Positions 30,426 through 38,294 of a stretch of 38,294 bases of DNA are shown in pieces. Each line of letters begins with the position of its first letter. Within the stretch, counting starts at the first letter, position 1. The DNA is from Bacteroidota bacterium. Its GTDB lineage: Bacteria; Bacteroidota; Bacteroidia; Flavobacteriales_D; Sanyastnellaceae. The stretch lies in NCBI GenBank assembly GCA_027621555.1, contig JAQCBJ010000014.1, positions 1-38,294 on the forward strand, read 5' to 3'. The notes under the pieces were generated by a model. The model searched no databases. It was not told where the DNA came from and saw nothing but the letters and a program-made list of their open reading frames with translations. A program made the translations under genes and the position numbers.

Positions 30426-31958
30426 ATGTCACCCATTCTCGCCGCAGCCGCTGGACTCCTTTTGGGAGGAGGCGCAGGCTACTTTTTGTTCTTACGCGTC
30501 TTGACAGGCAAAGCAGACAGCATCGTCCGTGAAGCCGAATTGCGCGGAGAATCCATCAAGGAGAAGAAGATTCTCCAGGCCAAAGAAAAGTTCATCGAAC
30601 TCAAGGAAAAGCAGGCCAATCAACGCAAGGACCTCGACCGGAAACTCAACGAGCGCGAAGAGCGCATCAAGAAGACCGAGTCCAACCTTCAGCGCACCAT
30701 CGACCAAAACAAGAACGCCGAGCGCCAGCTCAAGCAAGACCAAGAGAAGCTGGAGCAACGCTTGAATGCGATCGACAAGAAGACCAAAGACCTCGAAACC
30801 GACCACTCCAAAGCCATCGAGGCGTTGGAGAAGCTGAGCGGCATGACGGCCGATGAAGCCAAGTCGGCCATGGTCGAACAGATCAAGACCGAGGCTCGTG
30901 CCATGGCTGCTTCTCAGGCCCAAGACATCATTGACGACGCGAAGGAACGCGCCAATTCGGAAGCCAAGAAGATCGTCATCCAAACGATCCAGCGCGTTGC
31001 CACGGAGCACAGCGTCGAGAACAGCGTCTCGGTGTTCCAAATCAAGAACGACGACGTCAAGGGGCGCATCATCGGTCGCGAAGGCCGAAACATCCGCGCC
31101 CTCGAAGCCGCAACCGGCGTCGAATTCATTGTCGACGACACGCCAGAAGCCATCATCCTCAGCTGCTTCGACCCCGTTCGTCGCGAAATCGCGCGTTTGT
31201 CCCTCCACCAACTCGTTACGGACGGCCGCATCCACCCCGCACGCATTGAAGAGGTGGTTGAAAAGGTGACCAAAAAGATTGAAGAGGAAATCGCAGAAAC
31301 TGGAAAGCGCACCGTCATCGACCTCGGCATCCACAACTTGAAGGGCGAGCTCGTCCGAATGGTGGGCCGCATGAAATACCGTTCTTCCTACGGCCAAAAC
31401 CTGCTTCAGCACAGCCGTGAAGTGGCCAACCTCTGTGCCACCATGGCGGCCGAACTCGGGCTTGACGCCAAGGCCGCCAAGCGCGCGGGTCTCCTGCACG
31501 ACATTGGCAAGGTGAGCGACGAGGAAAGCGAGTTGCCGCACGCCATCCTCGGGATGAAAATCGCCGAGAAAGCGGGCGAGCGCGAAGACGTGTTGAACGC
31601 CATCGGCGCCCACCACGATGAAATCGAAATGACCTCCCTCCTTTCCCCCATCATCCAGGTTTGCGACGCCATCAGCGGCGCACGCCCAGGTGCGCGCCGG
31701 GAAATGGTCGAGGCGTACATCCAACGCTTGCGCGACTTGGAAAACTTGGCGCTGGAATACCCCGGCGTGACCAAATCCTACGCCATCCAAGCGGGCCGCG
31801 AGTTGCGCGTCATGGTGGAAAGCGATCAGGTCAGCGACGACCAGGCCGACCAGCTTTCGTTTGACATCAGCCAGCGCATCATGAACGAAATGACCTACCC
31901 GGGTCAGGTGAAGATCACGGTCATCCGTGAGCGCCGAGCAGTAAGCATCGCTCGCTGA
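30426..31958 (+). CDS. rny: Ribonuclease Y
   Basis: RNase Y is a membrane-anchored endoribonuclease that starts mRNA decay. The 510-residue protein has an N-terminal TM helix (about 3-25, [19 protein letters not shown]) and a long charged coiled coil (about 30-180). The KH domain has its GxxG in [12 protein letters not shown] (213-224). The HD domain has His329 ([12 protein letters not shown]) and the His358-Asp359 pair in LLHDIGK. The C-terminal domain ends [20 protein letters not shown]. Length and domain order are canonical. Its stop overlaps the start of the flippase gene (TGATG). Confidence 0.97.
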   Translation: MSPILAAAAGLLLGGGAGYFLFLRVLTGKADSIVREAELRGESIKEKKILQAKEKFIELKEKQANQRKDLDRKLNEREERIKKTESNLQRTIDQNKNAERQLKQDQEKLEQRLNAIDKKTKDLETDHSKAIEALEKLSGMTADEAKSAMVEQIKTEARAMAASQAQDIIDDAKERANSEAKKIVIQTIQRVATEHSVENSVSVFQIKNDDVKGRIIGREGRNIRALEAATGVEFIVDDTPEAIILSCFDPVRREIARLSLHQLVTDGRIHPARIEEVVEKVTKKIEEEIAETGKRTVIDLGIHNLKGELVRMVGRMKYRSSYGQNLLQHSREVANLCATMAAELGLDAKAAKRAGLLHDIGKVSDEESELPHAILGMKIAEKAGEREDVLNAIGAHHDEIEMTSLLSPIIQVCDAISGARPGARREMVEAYIQRLRDLENLALEYPGVTKSYAIQAGRELRVMVESDQVSDDQADQLSFDISQRIMNEMTYPGQVKITVIRERRAVSIAR

Positions 31959-33436
31959 TGACGGACGAGGGCCGCACGCCCTCGTGGGGGGCTTCGCTGA
32001 GTTGGCAAAGCCTCAATGTGCTGTTGCAGGTCCTCCTGCAGCTCATTTACATCCGCATCCTCGCCGGGCTGTTGACCGAGGAGGACTTTGGCATCATGGC
32101 CATTGCCTTGATTGTGGTTGGTGTCGTGGAAATCTTCGCTCAAGTGGGCATAGGTCCTTCCGTGGTGCAGTACGCCGACTTGGAGCCCAAACACACCGCA
32201 TCCGCCTGGTGGTTCAGCGCTGCCCTCGGCCTGTTCTTTTTCGCGGGAATGTTCATTGCGGCACCGGAGATCGCTTTGCATTACGACGAGCCCGTGCTGC
32301 GTCCCGTGCTGCGCTGGATCTCCCTGAGCTTCGTCATCTCCGGCTTCAGCGTGGTCTCACGCAGCCTGCTCATTCGGGACATGAATTTCAAAGCCCTGAC
32401 CGCCTGCGCCTTGACGGGAATGGTGGTCGGCAACCTCGGGGTGGGGCTCGTATTGGCGTGGCAGGGCGCGGGGGTTTGGGCTTACGTCAGCGCATTGCTG
32501 GTTCAGAATGCCGTCCTCAGCCTGGGCTACCTTATCGTCGCCCGTGTTCCGGTCGGAATGGGATTCCGGTTCTCTCGCATCCGGCAATTGGTGGGCTACG
32601 GCCTTCGCAGCACCGCCTTCAACCTCCTCACTTACGCGGCTGCGAAGGTGGACATTTGGCTGGTTGGGGAAAAACTCAGCACGGGGGCAACGGGCGTGTA
32701 CGACCGTGCGGTTCATTTGATGGGACAACCCATCACGGTGCTCGGAAAACTCGGTGACAGCGTGCTTTTCAGCGGGCTCTCAAGCTTGCAAGACAACGAT
32801 TCTGAAATGCGTCAGGTCACGTTGCGCGCCATGCACCTCGTGGCCTTGCTGACCATTCCACTGGCCTCGGCGCTCGTCATTCAGGCCGAGGGAGTGACCT
32901 GGCTGTTCCTCGGCGACAGGTTTGCCGCGGCCGCTCCTGTGGTCCAAATCCTATTCGCTGCCGTCGCCTTCCGCGCGCTGACCAAACTCGGCGACGCCAA
33001 CCTCCGGGCCATGGACGGCCTCCGTGCGGGCATCGCCATCAAGGTCGTGTTTTTCGCCACCGTTGGCGGAGGGGTCTATGCGGCCCTGTCGGCCAACCTC
33101 GGATTGGAAGGTGCTGCGTGGGCCGTTCTGTCGGCTTCGGTTTTGCAGTGGTTGCTCACCACGCTCTGGATGGCCTGGAGGCTGCAATTCGGACTGCGTT
33201 CCTTGACGAGGTCCCTTCAGACGGGGGTGTTCTTGGCGCTCGTGACGAGCTCCCTCATGGTTGGCCATTTCCTGCCTTGGTGGTTGGAAGCGTTCTTGGC
33301 TGCTTTGGCCGGTGCCCTCCTCCTCGCCTTTCACCCCCCCTTGGTCGCCCCTGCTTGGACCGACCCCACAGGATCGTTCCGAAAATCCATCGCTTCGAAG
33401 TTGCCTTCCGTGCTGTCGAACCGTTGGTCACAATGA
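31958..33436 (+). CDS. Polysaccharide/lipid-linked oligosaccharide flippase (WzxC-like, MOP superfamily)
   Basis: The 492-residue integral membrane protein shows about 12-14 hydrophobic helices and the MOP/polysaccharide-synthase pattern (LSWQSLNVLLQVLLQLIYIR, FGIMAIALIVVGVVEIFAQV). VDIWLVGEKLSTGATGVYDR, LMGQPITVLGKLGDSVLFSG and the phrase YGLRSTAFNLLTY are typical of the WzxC/Polysacc_synt_3 subfamily. It likely flips a lipid-linked glycan across the inner membrane. It overlaps the rny stop by one base and the gene after it begins inside its stop (ATGA at 33433), pointing to a coupled operon. Confidence 0.85.
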   Translation: MTDEGRTPSWGASLSWQSLNVLLQVLLQLIYIRILAGLLTEEDFGIMAIALIVVGVVEIFAQVGIGPSVVQYADLEPKHTASAWWFSAALGLFFFAGMFIAAPEIALHYDEPVLRPVLRWISLSFVISGFSVVSRSLLIRDMNFKALTACALTGMVVGNLGVGLVLAWQGAGVWAYVSALLVQNAVLSLGYLIVARVPVGMGFRFSRIRQLVGYGLRSTAFNLLTYAAAKVDIWLVGEKLSTGATGVYDRAVHLMGQPITVLGKLGDSVLFSGLSSLQDNDSEMRQVTLRAMHLVALLTIPLASALVIQAEGVTWLFLGDRFAAAAPVVQILFAAVAFRALTKLGDANLRAMDGLRAGIAIKVVFFATVGGGVYAALSANLGLEGAAWAVLSASVLQWLLTTLWMAWRLQFGLRSLTRSLQTGVFLALVTSSLMVGHFLPWWLEAFLAALAGALLLAFHPPLVAPAWTDPTGSFRKSIASKLPSVLSNRWSQ

Positions 33437-33468
33437 ACAATTCGACGCGTCGACGCGTTGACCCCCCA

Positions 33469-34062
33469 ATGAACATGACTACTCCTTTCTTGATCGCTGC
33501 TGCCGTCCTGTTGAGCGGTGCCGGGCTCGTCGCCTGGAAGACCTTCAACGGCAGCGTTTGGCACCAACCCTCTCCTGCCATGACCTCTTTCTACGACCTC
33601 CACGCCGAGACCCTTGAGGGCGACGCGTATTCGTTTGCGGACCTCAAAGGCAAGCGCGTTCTGGTGGTGAACACCGCCTCGAAGTGCGGGTACACACCCC
33701 AATACGAGCCCCTCGAAGAATTGCACAAGCGCTACGGCGACAAAGGACTGGTCATTCTCGGATTCCCTTGCAACCAGTTTGGCCGTCAAGAGCCAGGCTC
33801 CTCCAGCGACATTCGCGAATTCTGCACACGGAACTACGGCGTGAGCTTCCAGATGATGTCCAAGGTGGACGTCAAGGGTGAAAACCAGCACCCTGTGTAC
33901 GGTTGGCTCACTCAAAAAGCCCAAAACGGCGTCGGCGACCACAAGGTCCGCTGGAACTTCCACAAGTTCTTGATCAACGAAAACGGGGAACTCGTCGCAG
34001 CCTTGGGCAGCGGAGCGGATCCCCTTGGAGACGACGTCACCGCCTTCGCCGAAGGACGCTGA
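33469..34062 (+). CDS. Cys-type glutathione peroxidase-family thiol peroxidase, membrane-anchored
   Basis: The 197-residue protein has an N-terminal hydrophobic anchor or signal (FLIAAAVLLSGAGLVAW) and a full GPx domain. The peroxidatic residue is Cys73 (NTASKCGYTPQY, TGC codon, not selenocysteine), with Gln103 (FPCNQF), Trp162 and Asn163 (VRWNFHKF) completing the tetrad. Cys119 (DIREFC) sits where the resolving cysteine of thioredoxin-dependent yeast-type GPx lies, so the reductant is probably thioredoxin. It would act at or outside the inner membrane. ATG 33433, which overlaps the flippase stop, is an alternative start. A terminator follows at 34086. Confidence 0.92.
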   Translation: MNMTTPFLIAAAVLLSGAGLVAWKTFNGSVWHQPSPAMTSFYDLHAETLEGDAYSFADLKGKRVLVVNTASKCGYTPQYEPLEELHKRYGDKGLVILGFPCNQFGRQEPGSSSDIREFCTRNYGVSFQMMSKVDVKGENQHPVYGWLTQKAQNGVGDHKVRWNFHKFLINENGELVAALGSGADPLGDDVTAFAEGR

Positions 34063-34085
34063 TCTCTCACGCCCTGGAAGGCATG

Positions 34086-34116
34086 AAAAAGGCGCACCCA
34101 ACGGTGCGCCTTTTTT
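34086..34116. terminator. Bidirectional rho-independent terminator
   Basis: GGCGCACC (34091-34098) pairs perfectly with GGTGCGCC (34103-34110) around a CAAC loop, with AAAAA on the left and TTTTTT on the right. It serves the glutathione peroxidase operon and the converging repetitive-protein gene (stop at 34141). Confidence 0.92.
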
Positions 34117-34140
34117 GTTGTTCTGTCGTCCGGTCTGAGG

Positions 34141-37100
34141 TCACTCGCACATGGTGCCGTAGACCAACAAGAAGTCCAAGAGGTCGTTCAGCTGGACCAT
34201 CCCGCTGCCATCGAGGTCTCCGGTGCAACCGTTGCCCGACAGGTCAAATTCGCACGAGCCGTCGTCGTCCGTCGCGGCGGGGTTGTAGTTGTTCGCGTCC
34301 GCGTACGTGCAACCGAGCACGTCGCACGATCCGTCGTCGTCCGTGGCCATAGGGTCGTAATTCGTGGCGTCCGGGTTGGTGCATCCCAACACTTCGAACT
34401 CATCGCACACCCCGTCCCCATCCGCGTCGTTCAGGCAGTCGCCGTTGCAGTCGTACCCCTCTTCTGCATAGGTGCAAGACCCGTCGTCCAAGGTCGCGGA
34501 GGCGTCGTAATTGCACGCCGTCTCGTCCATGCAGCCGGGAATGCCAAACACGCACGTCCCGTCGTCGTACACCGCGCTGGCATCGTAGTTGCCCGCCTCG
34601 GGGTCGGTGCAGCCGCAAGCGTTGCCGTACCCGTCCGCATCGTAAGTGCCCTCCCCGCCAAAGGTCCAGCTCAACTTGAAGTCGTTGGCGCCTACACCTT
34701 CAGGGAAGATTTGCGCATTGAGGGTTCCGTAAATCGGTCCCGCCGTGGTCACTTGCATGGCCAAAACGCGTCCCGCCGAGCCTGCATTGGCGTTGCTGGC
34801 TGGGCCAGCGACGTACCAGATGCCTCCCACGGAGCTCGAAATGTCCAAATCCATGCCACCCGTCGTGAAGAATTCCGCAATGGTGAGCGGGGATTCGCTC
34901 CATTCCGCCAAATCCGGGTTCGACGCTCCGGCACCCGCTTCTGAAGCTGGTCCCGTAAGTCCAATGGTCGCGTAGCTGTCGTCGGCCATTTCAGGGTACA
35001 CGTCGACGAACGCCGCAGACAATCCCGAGGCGTTCCACGACGAATTCAGTTCGCTGTTGTACAAGCCAGCAGGCACGTGGACCATCAAGGCCTCGTCGTT
35101 GTTGCCGTAGATCGCGCTCAACTTGTCCGTGGCATTCACCATGTTCACGTAGAATCGGTACGTCGTCAAGTTCGATTGAACGGATGCCGAAGCTTCCACA
35201 CTCAGGGTGTAGGCTGGAGCCTCAGGGTTTCCACAATCGCAAAACACGCAGCTGCCGTCGTCTTCGGTCGCATTGGCGTCGTAGTTGCATGCCGCCGCAT
35301 CGGTGCAGCCTGGTGCGGCAAAATCACATGATCCGTCGTCGTAGTTCGCCTCAGGGTCGAAGTTGACCGCGGCCTCATCCGTGCAACCGCAAGTGACCGC
35401 TGGGGCATCCCCGCCAAACGTTCCCGTGCCGTCAAACGCAATGTTGAGTTGTTCTTGGTCCGCCCCTACACCAAGGGGGAAGACTTGGTAGCTGATTTGG
35501 CCTGAGACATCTCCCGCCGTGGTCACTTGCATGATCAACACGCGGTTGTCTGCTTGCGCCAATCCGTTGGACGCCGTGTTCAAGATGTACCAAGAAGCCC
35601 CAGTCACCGAGTTGCTCAACAGGGTCGTGGCTCCGTCGTTCAAGAAGAACGGGGTGATGGGTTGGTTGACGTCCTCCACAATGCTAGGGTCCGCCGCCCC
35701 GGCCAAACCCGAAGCAGAAGCAGGCCCCGTCAACCCCATGGTGGCATACGTGTCCGCCACCAATTCAGGGAAGACCTGCACAAACGCGGGGTTGATGCCT
35801 GAGGCGTTCCAGCTTGAATTCAAGGTGCTGTTGAACACCCCGGACGGCGCGTTCACCTCCAACCACGATTGATCGTTGCCAAACACGGCGCTCATGCGGT
35901 CCCCTTCATCAGGCAAGTCCACATAGAAACGGTAAGTCGTCATGCCCGAGACAACGGCAGGAGACCCTTCGATTGTCAAGGTGTAAGGAGTGGCCGCGCG
36001 CTGGCATGAGCAGAAATCGCATGAACCGTCGTCTTCCGAGGCATTGGCGTCGTAGTTGCACGCAAGCGCGTCCGTGCAGCCGGCTTGGTTGCACGAGGTG
36101 AAGTCGCACGAACCGTCGTCGTCGGTGGCGCCGAGGTCAAAGTTGCAGGCGGTGGGGTCCGTGCAGCCGGCCACTTCCAACTCGTCACAGAGTCCGTCGC
36201 CGTCCGCATCGTTCAAACAGCCTCCGTCGCAATCGAGGTAAGGCTGGTCGGGATAGATGCAGTTGCCGGCATCGTCCGTCGCCGCCGCGTTGTAGTTGCA
36301 CGCTTCGGCATCCGTGCATCCGGGAATTTCAAATTCATCGCAAATGCCGTCGCCGTCCGTGTCGTTCACGCAGGCACCGTCACAGTCGTATGGGAAATTC
36401 GCGTAGTCGCAAGAGCCGTCGTTGAAGTCCACTGAGGGATCGTAGTTGCACGCCACAGGATCGTCGCAACCAAAGACGTAGCAGCTCTCAAAGTCGCACG
36501 AACCATCGTCCACCGTCGCGGCGGGATCGTAGTTGCACGCTTGTTCAACGGTGCAGCCTGGCACATCTGTGCCTCCGTACACGCCAGCCCCGTCAAAGTC
36601 CCATGCGATGAGTTGCTGGTCTGCGCCGATGCCCAAGGGGAAGACCTGAACGTTCATCGTCCCGGACACTGAGCCGGCCGTGGTCACTTGCAGGATGAGC
36701 ACTTGCAAATTCTCGTCGGGCAACCCGTTTGAAGCGGTATTCAAAATGTAATAAGAGGCCCCTGTGAGCGTGTTGCTGACCAAGTCTGTAGCTCCAGCAT
36801 TCAGGAAAAAGGGCGTGATGGGTTGGTTGGTGTCTTCCACCACACTGGGATCGGCCGCTCCAGGAAGGTTTGAGGTTGAAGCCGGCCCCTCCAAGCCAAT
36901 GGTGGCGTACGTATCGTCCACCAAATCGGGAAAGGTGGGCAAGAATGCCGGGTTGATCCCGGATGCATTCCAAGAGGAGTTGAAGGGGTTGTTGTACGCT
37001 CCGTCCGGTGCCGAAATGCTCAGCGGGTATTGGTCGTTGCCAAAAACCGCGCTCATGCGGTCCGACGGATCGTTCATGTTCACGTAGAATCGGTACGTCG

Positions 37101-37236
37101 TCAGTCCGGCGGTCACCGCCGGAGTTGCCTCCACGGACATGGTGAATTCCTGGGCCAAAGCCGCAGAATTGGACGTTCCTAGGATGGCCACGAACAGGGC
37201 CAAGAGCGAGCTCAAGCGAGTGGGTAAAGTCGTCAT
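34141..37236 (-). CDS. Very large secreted repeat protein with three module copies and 11 Cys-rich repeats
   Basis: The 1031-residue protein has a signal peptide (ATG 37236; LSSLLALFVAILGTSNSAALA). It alternates three copies of a ~195-residue module (about 30-223, 417-613 and 675-871) with Cys/Asp-rich blocks. Each module has TTYRFYVN, DR/DKMSA-like FGNDQ, SSWNASG, VTTAG and QVFPLG-type motifs. The Cys-rich repeats read GCTDxxACNYDxxAxxDDGSC; I count 11, plus three inserted DCDGxCxNDxDGDGxCDExE segments like thrombospondin type-3 calcium-binding repeats. The last 30 residues are the EF-hand-like Cys-Glu module also found in the protein at 14855. No known type-A or type-B T9SS tail is present. 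Surface-exposed, calcium-binding adhesin-like role is my inference. Function unknown. Confidence 0.85.
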   Translation of the reverse strand: MTTLPTRLSSLLALFVAILGTSNSAALAQEFTMSVEATPAVTAGLTTYRFYVNMNDPSDRMSAVFGNDQYPLSISAPDGAYNNPFNSSWNASGINPAFLPTFPDLVDDTYATIGLEGPASTSNLPGAADPSVVEDTNQPITPFFLNAGATDLVSNTLTGASYYILNTASNGLPDENLQVLILQVTTAGSVSGTMNVQVFPLGIGADQQLIAWDFDGAGVYGGTDVPGCTVEQACNYDPAATVDDGSCDFESCYVFGCDDPVACNYDPSVDFNDGSCDYANFPYDCDGACVNDTDGDGICDEFEIPGCTDAEACNYNAAATDDAGNCIYPDQPYLDCDGGCLNDADGDGLCDELEVAGCTDPTACNFDLGATDDDGSCDFTSCNQAGCTDALACNYDANASEDDGSCDFCSCQRAATPYTLTIEGSPAVVSGMTTYRFYVDLPDEGDRMSAVFGNDQSWLEVNAPSGVFNSTLNSSWNASGINPAFVQVFPELVADTYATMGLTGPASASGLAGAADPSIVEDVNQPITPFFLNDGATTLLSNSVTGASWYILNTASNGLAQADNRVLIMQVTTAGDVSGQISYQVFPLGVGADQEQLNIAFDGTGTFGGDAPAVTCGCTDEAAVNFDPEANYDDGSCDFAAPGCTDAAACNYDANATEDDGSCVFCDCGNPEAPAYTLSVEASASVQSNLTTYRFYVNMVNATDKLSAIYGNNDEALMVHVPAGLYNSELNSSWNASGLSAAFVDVYPEMADDSYATIGLTGPASEAGAGASNPDLAEWSESPLTIAEFFTTGGMDLDISSSVGGIWYVAGPASNANAGSAGRVLAMQVTTAGPIYGTLNAQIFPEGVGANDFKLSWTFGGEGTYDADGYGNACGCTDPEAGNYDASAVYDDGTCVFGIPGCMDETACNYDASATLDDGSCTYAEEGYDCNGDCLNDADGDGVCDEFEVLGCTNPDATNYDPMATDDDGSCDVLGCTYADANNYNPAATDDDGSCEFDLSGNGCTGDLDGSGMVQLNDLLDFLLVYGTMCE
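34243..34617 (-). repeat. Third Cys-rich repeat block of the large protein
   Basis: Codes for four tandem GCxDxxAxNYDxxAxxDDGxC units, with one DCNGDCLNDADGDGVCDEFE insert between the second and third. The repeated GTCGTCGTCC trinucleotide-rich DNA reflects the DDG codons. Confidence 0.75.
34624..35214 (-). repeat. Third copy of the large protein module
   Basis: The C-terminal module copy is the most diverged of the three (KLSAIYGNNDEALMVHVPAG, SSWNASGLSAAF, AMQVTTAGPIYGTLNAQIFP). Boundaries are approximate. Confidence 0.75.
35233..35391 (-). repeat. Second Cys-rich repeat block of the large protein
   Basis: Codes for two tandem units (CGCTDEAAVNFDPEANYDDG and PGCTDAAACNYDANATEDDG, each followed by SC) ending CVFCDCG, without the thrombospondin-like insert. 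Confidence 0.7.
35398..35988 (-). repeat. Second copy of the large protein module
   Basis: Closely similar to the first copy (RMSAVFGNDQSWLEVNAPSG, SSWNASGINPAFVQVFPELV, NQPITPFFLNDGATTLLSNS, YILNTASNGL). DNA similarity is extensive, suggesting a fairly recent internal duplication. Confidence 0.8.
36007..36561 (-). repeat. First Cys-rich repeat block of the large protein
   Basis: Codes for five GCxDxxACNYDxxAxxDDGxC units, with two DCDGxCxNDxDGDGxCDExE inserts. This is the longest of the three blocks. Confidence 0.75.
36568..37149 (-). repeat. First copy of the large protein module
   Basis: The N-terminal copy follows the signal peptide directly (EFTMSVEATPAVTAGLTTYR, MSAVFGNDQYPLSISAPDGA, SSWNASGINPAFLPTFPDLV, YYILNTASNGLPDENLQVLI). 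I do not recognise the fold. Confidence 0.8.
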
Positions 37237-37248
37237 TTGAATGTCAAT

Positions 37249-37263
37249 GGGTTGTTGCAACCC
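37249..37263. other. Perfect hairpin before the large repeat-protein gene
   Basis: GGGTTG-TTG-CAACCC is a perfect 6-bp inverted repeat with a three-base loop, 12 bp upstream of the ATG at 37236 on the minus strand. It could be an operator or a 5'-UTR hairpin that affects ribosome loading. Confidence 0.4.
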
Positions 37264-37342
37264 TTAAAAATCGACACAAAAGACCTTTCAACACGAATTT
37301 TTATACGACTTATACCTCCAGTAGATCGACGAATGTTTCAAA

Positions 37343-37399
37343 CAGGAGCTTGTCACGACTTCTGAAAACTCCTGTGCATTCGTCAGGACGTAGGTCGTG
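37343..37399. promoter_or_regulatory. Nested inverted repeats upstream of serC
   Basis: CAGGAG (37343-37348) can pair with CTCCTG (37369-37374), and CACGAC (37354-37359) with GTCGTG (37394-37399); CCTG (37371-37374) can also pair with CAGG (37384-37387). The arms interleave, so they are either alternative structures or operator half-sites. The rest of the 223-bp divergent gap shows only a weak -7-like GAACTTTG (37409-37416) for serC. Confidence 0.3.
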
Positions 37400-37459
37400 A
37401 AGATTTGGGAACTTTGTGTTCATCCTTGAACCCGATTTTTGGCTTCCCAAAAACACACC

Positions 37460-38294
37460 ATGTCCAAAGTCCACAACTACTCTGCAGGCCCCTGCATCCT
37501 CCCCCCTGAAGTCCTTCAACAAGCCTCGGACGCCGTTCGATCGTGGGACAATCACGGGCTGTCGCTCGTCGAGATGTCCCACCGCAGCAAGCCTTTCGTG
37601 GCGGCCATGGAAGAATGCCGAGCGCTGACCAAGGAGTTGCTTGGGTTGCCAGAGCGCTTCGACATTTTGTACTTGCAAGGCGGAGCAAGCCTGGGCTTCT
37701 TGACCGCTGCGTTGAATTTGTTGCCCGAAGGTGGGCAAGCAGCATACGCCGACACGGGCACTTGGTCCGCCAAGGCGATCAAGGAAGCGAAGCACGCGGG
37801 CACGGTCAATGTGGTGACTTCGTCGAAGGCCAGCACGTACGACCACATCCCCGCTGTGGGTGACGTGGATGCGGCGAACGCCTACCTGCACATCACGACG
37901 AACAACACGATTTTTGGAACGCAATACGCGGGGATGCCCAAGAGCAACGTGCCGCTGGTGGCGGACATGAGCTCGGACATCATGAGCCGCACGTTTGACC
38001 CCGAACCGTTTGCGCTCATCTACGGGGGCGTCCAGAAAAACATGGGGCCCGCAGGTGCGGTGATGTACGCCGTGGACACCGAGCGTCTCGGCCAAACCGG
38101 TCGCAACATTCCCTCCTACCTCGACCTTCAAGTGCACCTCGACAAGGACAGCATGTTCAACACCCCACCCGTGTTCTCGGTGTTCACGACGCTGCTGACG
38201 TTGCGCTGGCTGAAGGAACAAGGCGGTGTGGCGGCCATCCAGCAGAAGAACGAGGCCAAATCCAACCTTCTCTACGCCGAAATCGACCGCAACC
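37460..38294 (+). CDS. serC: Phosphoserine aminotransferase (3' end outside window)
   Basis: SerC makes 3-phosphoserine from 3-phosphohydroxypyruvate and glutamate in serine synthesis (and acts in pyridoxal-phosphate synthesis in some species). The first 278 residues are present, about three quarters of the ~360-residue family. Motifs are the N-terminal NYSAGPCILPPEVLQQA, MSHRSKPF, YLQGGASLGFLTAAL, the substrate-phosphate region ITTNNTIFGTQY, VADMSSDIMSR with its PLP-binding Asp, and the PLP-lysine loop YGGVQKNMGPAG (Lys193). The frame stays open to the last base. It is divergent from the large repeat-protein gene. Confidence 0.95.
   Translation, partial: MSKVHNYSAGPCILPPEVLQQASDAVRSWDNHGLSLVEMSHRSKPFVAAMEECRALTKELLGLPERFDILYLQGGASLGFLTAALNLLPEGGQAAYADTGTWSAKAIKEAKHAGTVNVVTSSKASTYDHIPAVGDVDAANAYLHITTNNTIFGTQYAGMPKSNVPLVADMSSDIMSRTFDPEPFALIYGGVQKNMGPAGAVMYAVDTERLGQTGRNIPSYLDLQVHLDKDSMFNTPPVFSVFTTLLTLRWLKEQGGVAAIQQKNEAKSNLLYAEIDRN

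Noticed and set aside
33684-33690. Selenocysteine site in the glutathione peroxidase
   Set aside because: The catalytic codon is TGC (Cys); no in-frame TGA is present.
34243-36561. Repetitive DNA that could look like a CRISPR array or minisatellite
   Set aside because: The periodicity is in codons for Cys/Asp-rich protein repeats inside one continuous reading frame; there are no uniform repeats with unique spacers and no cas genes.

Overview
The window looks like a chromosomal segment of a G+C-rich member of the Bacteroidota, probably Flavobacteriales-like. Three kinds of evidence support this. Secreted proteins carry a gliding-motility-type C-terminal domain and a type-A (Por-type) type IX secretion (T9SS) sorting tail. 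Several genes are preceded by boxes matching the Bacteroidota -7 promoter consensus TAnnTTTG. Bacteroidota-typical families are present (BshC, DUF5916, a TonB receptor with an N-terminal carboxypeptidase-regulatory-like domain, plastocyanin/fasciclin fusion). Coding density is very high; no stretch over 300 bp lacks a gene. I see no rRNA, tRNA, CRISPR array, prophage or insertion sequence.

Layout. 1-112 is the tail of an unassigned gene. 159-1994 (minus) holds a family-9 glycosyltransferase (LPS heptosyltransferase type) and dapD, divergent from ruvX (2035-2454). 2482-10497 is a long minus-strand run. In transcription order it has a family-5 solute-binding lipoprotein, an ACMSD-type amidohydrolase, an ECF sigma factor, a one-TM anti-sigma-like protein, a predicted secreted protein, a T9SS type-B cargo protein, BshC (bacillithiol synthesis) and a small HAD-like protein. 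10543-14852 (plus) holds a TonB-dependent receptor and an MsbA-like ABC exporter. 14855-19007 has a choice-of-anchor-B/MopE-like secreted protein, a TIGR01777 epimerase and a copper-binding-plus-fasciclin T9SS cargo. 19207-21626 has a photolyase and a class III CoA-transferase. 21623-23946 (minus) has a lytic transglycosylase, rfbC and a Wza-like export lipoprotein. 23976-27923 (plus) has a GNAT acetyltransferase, mltG and a DUF5916 protein. 27934-29757 (minus) is an M23 peptidase. 29829-34062 (plus) is a coiled-coil protein, zapA, RNase Y, a flippase and a Cys-type glutathione peroxidase. 34141-37236 (minus) is a very large repetitive secreted protein, and 37460-end is the start of serC.

Themes. 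Much of the content is envelope biology: LPS core, O-unit sugar and polysaccharide export, flippase, peptidoglycan cleavage (MltD-like, MltG, M23), division (ZapA) and secreted or surface proteins. A second theme is redox and damage protection (bacillithiol, peroxidase, photolyase).

Most worth a second look: (1) repeated -7-like boxes only 4-8 bp upstream of start codons, often as back-to-back divergent pairs, suggesting leaderless or near-leaderless mRNAs; (2) a short EF-hand-like C-terminal module ending in Cys-Glu, shared by two unrelated secreted proteins that lack the known T9SS tails; (3) the 1031-residue protein built from three copies of an unrecognised ~195-residue module alternating with 11 Cys-rich repeats; (4) the palindrome and hairpin in the photolyase/copper-fasciclin intergenic region. 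Nothing was searched against a database; all names rest on motif recognition.
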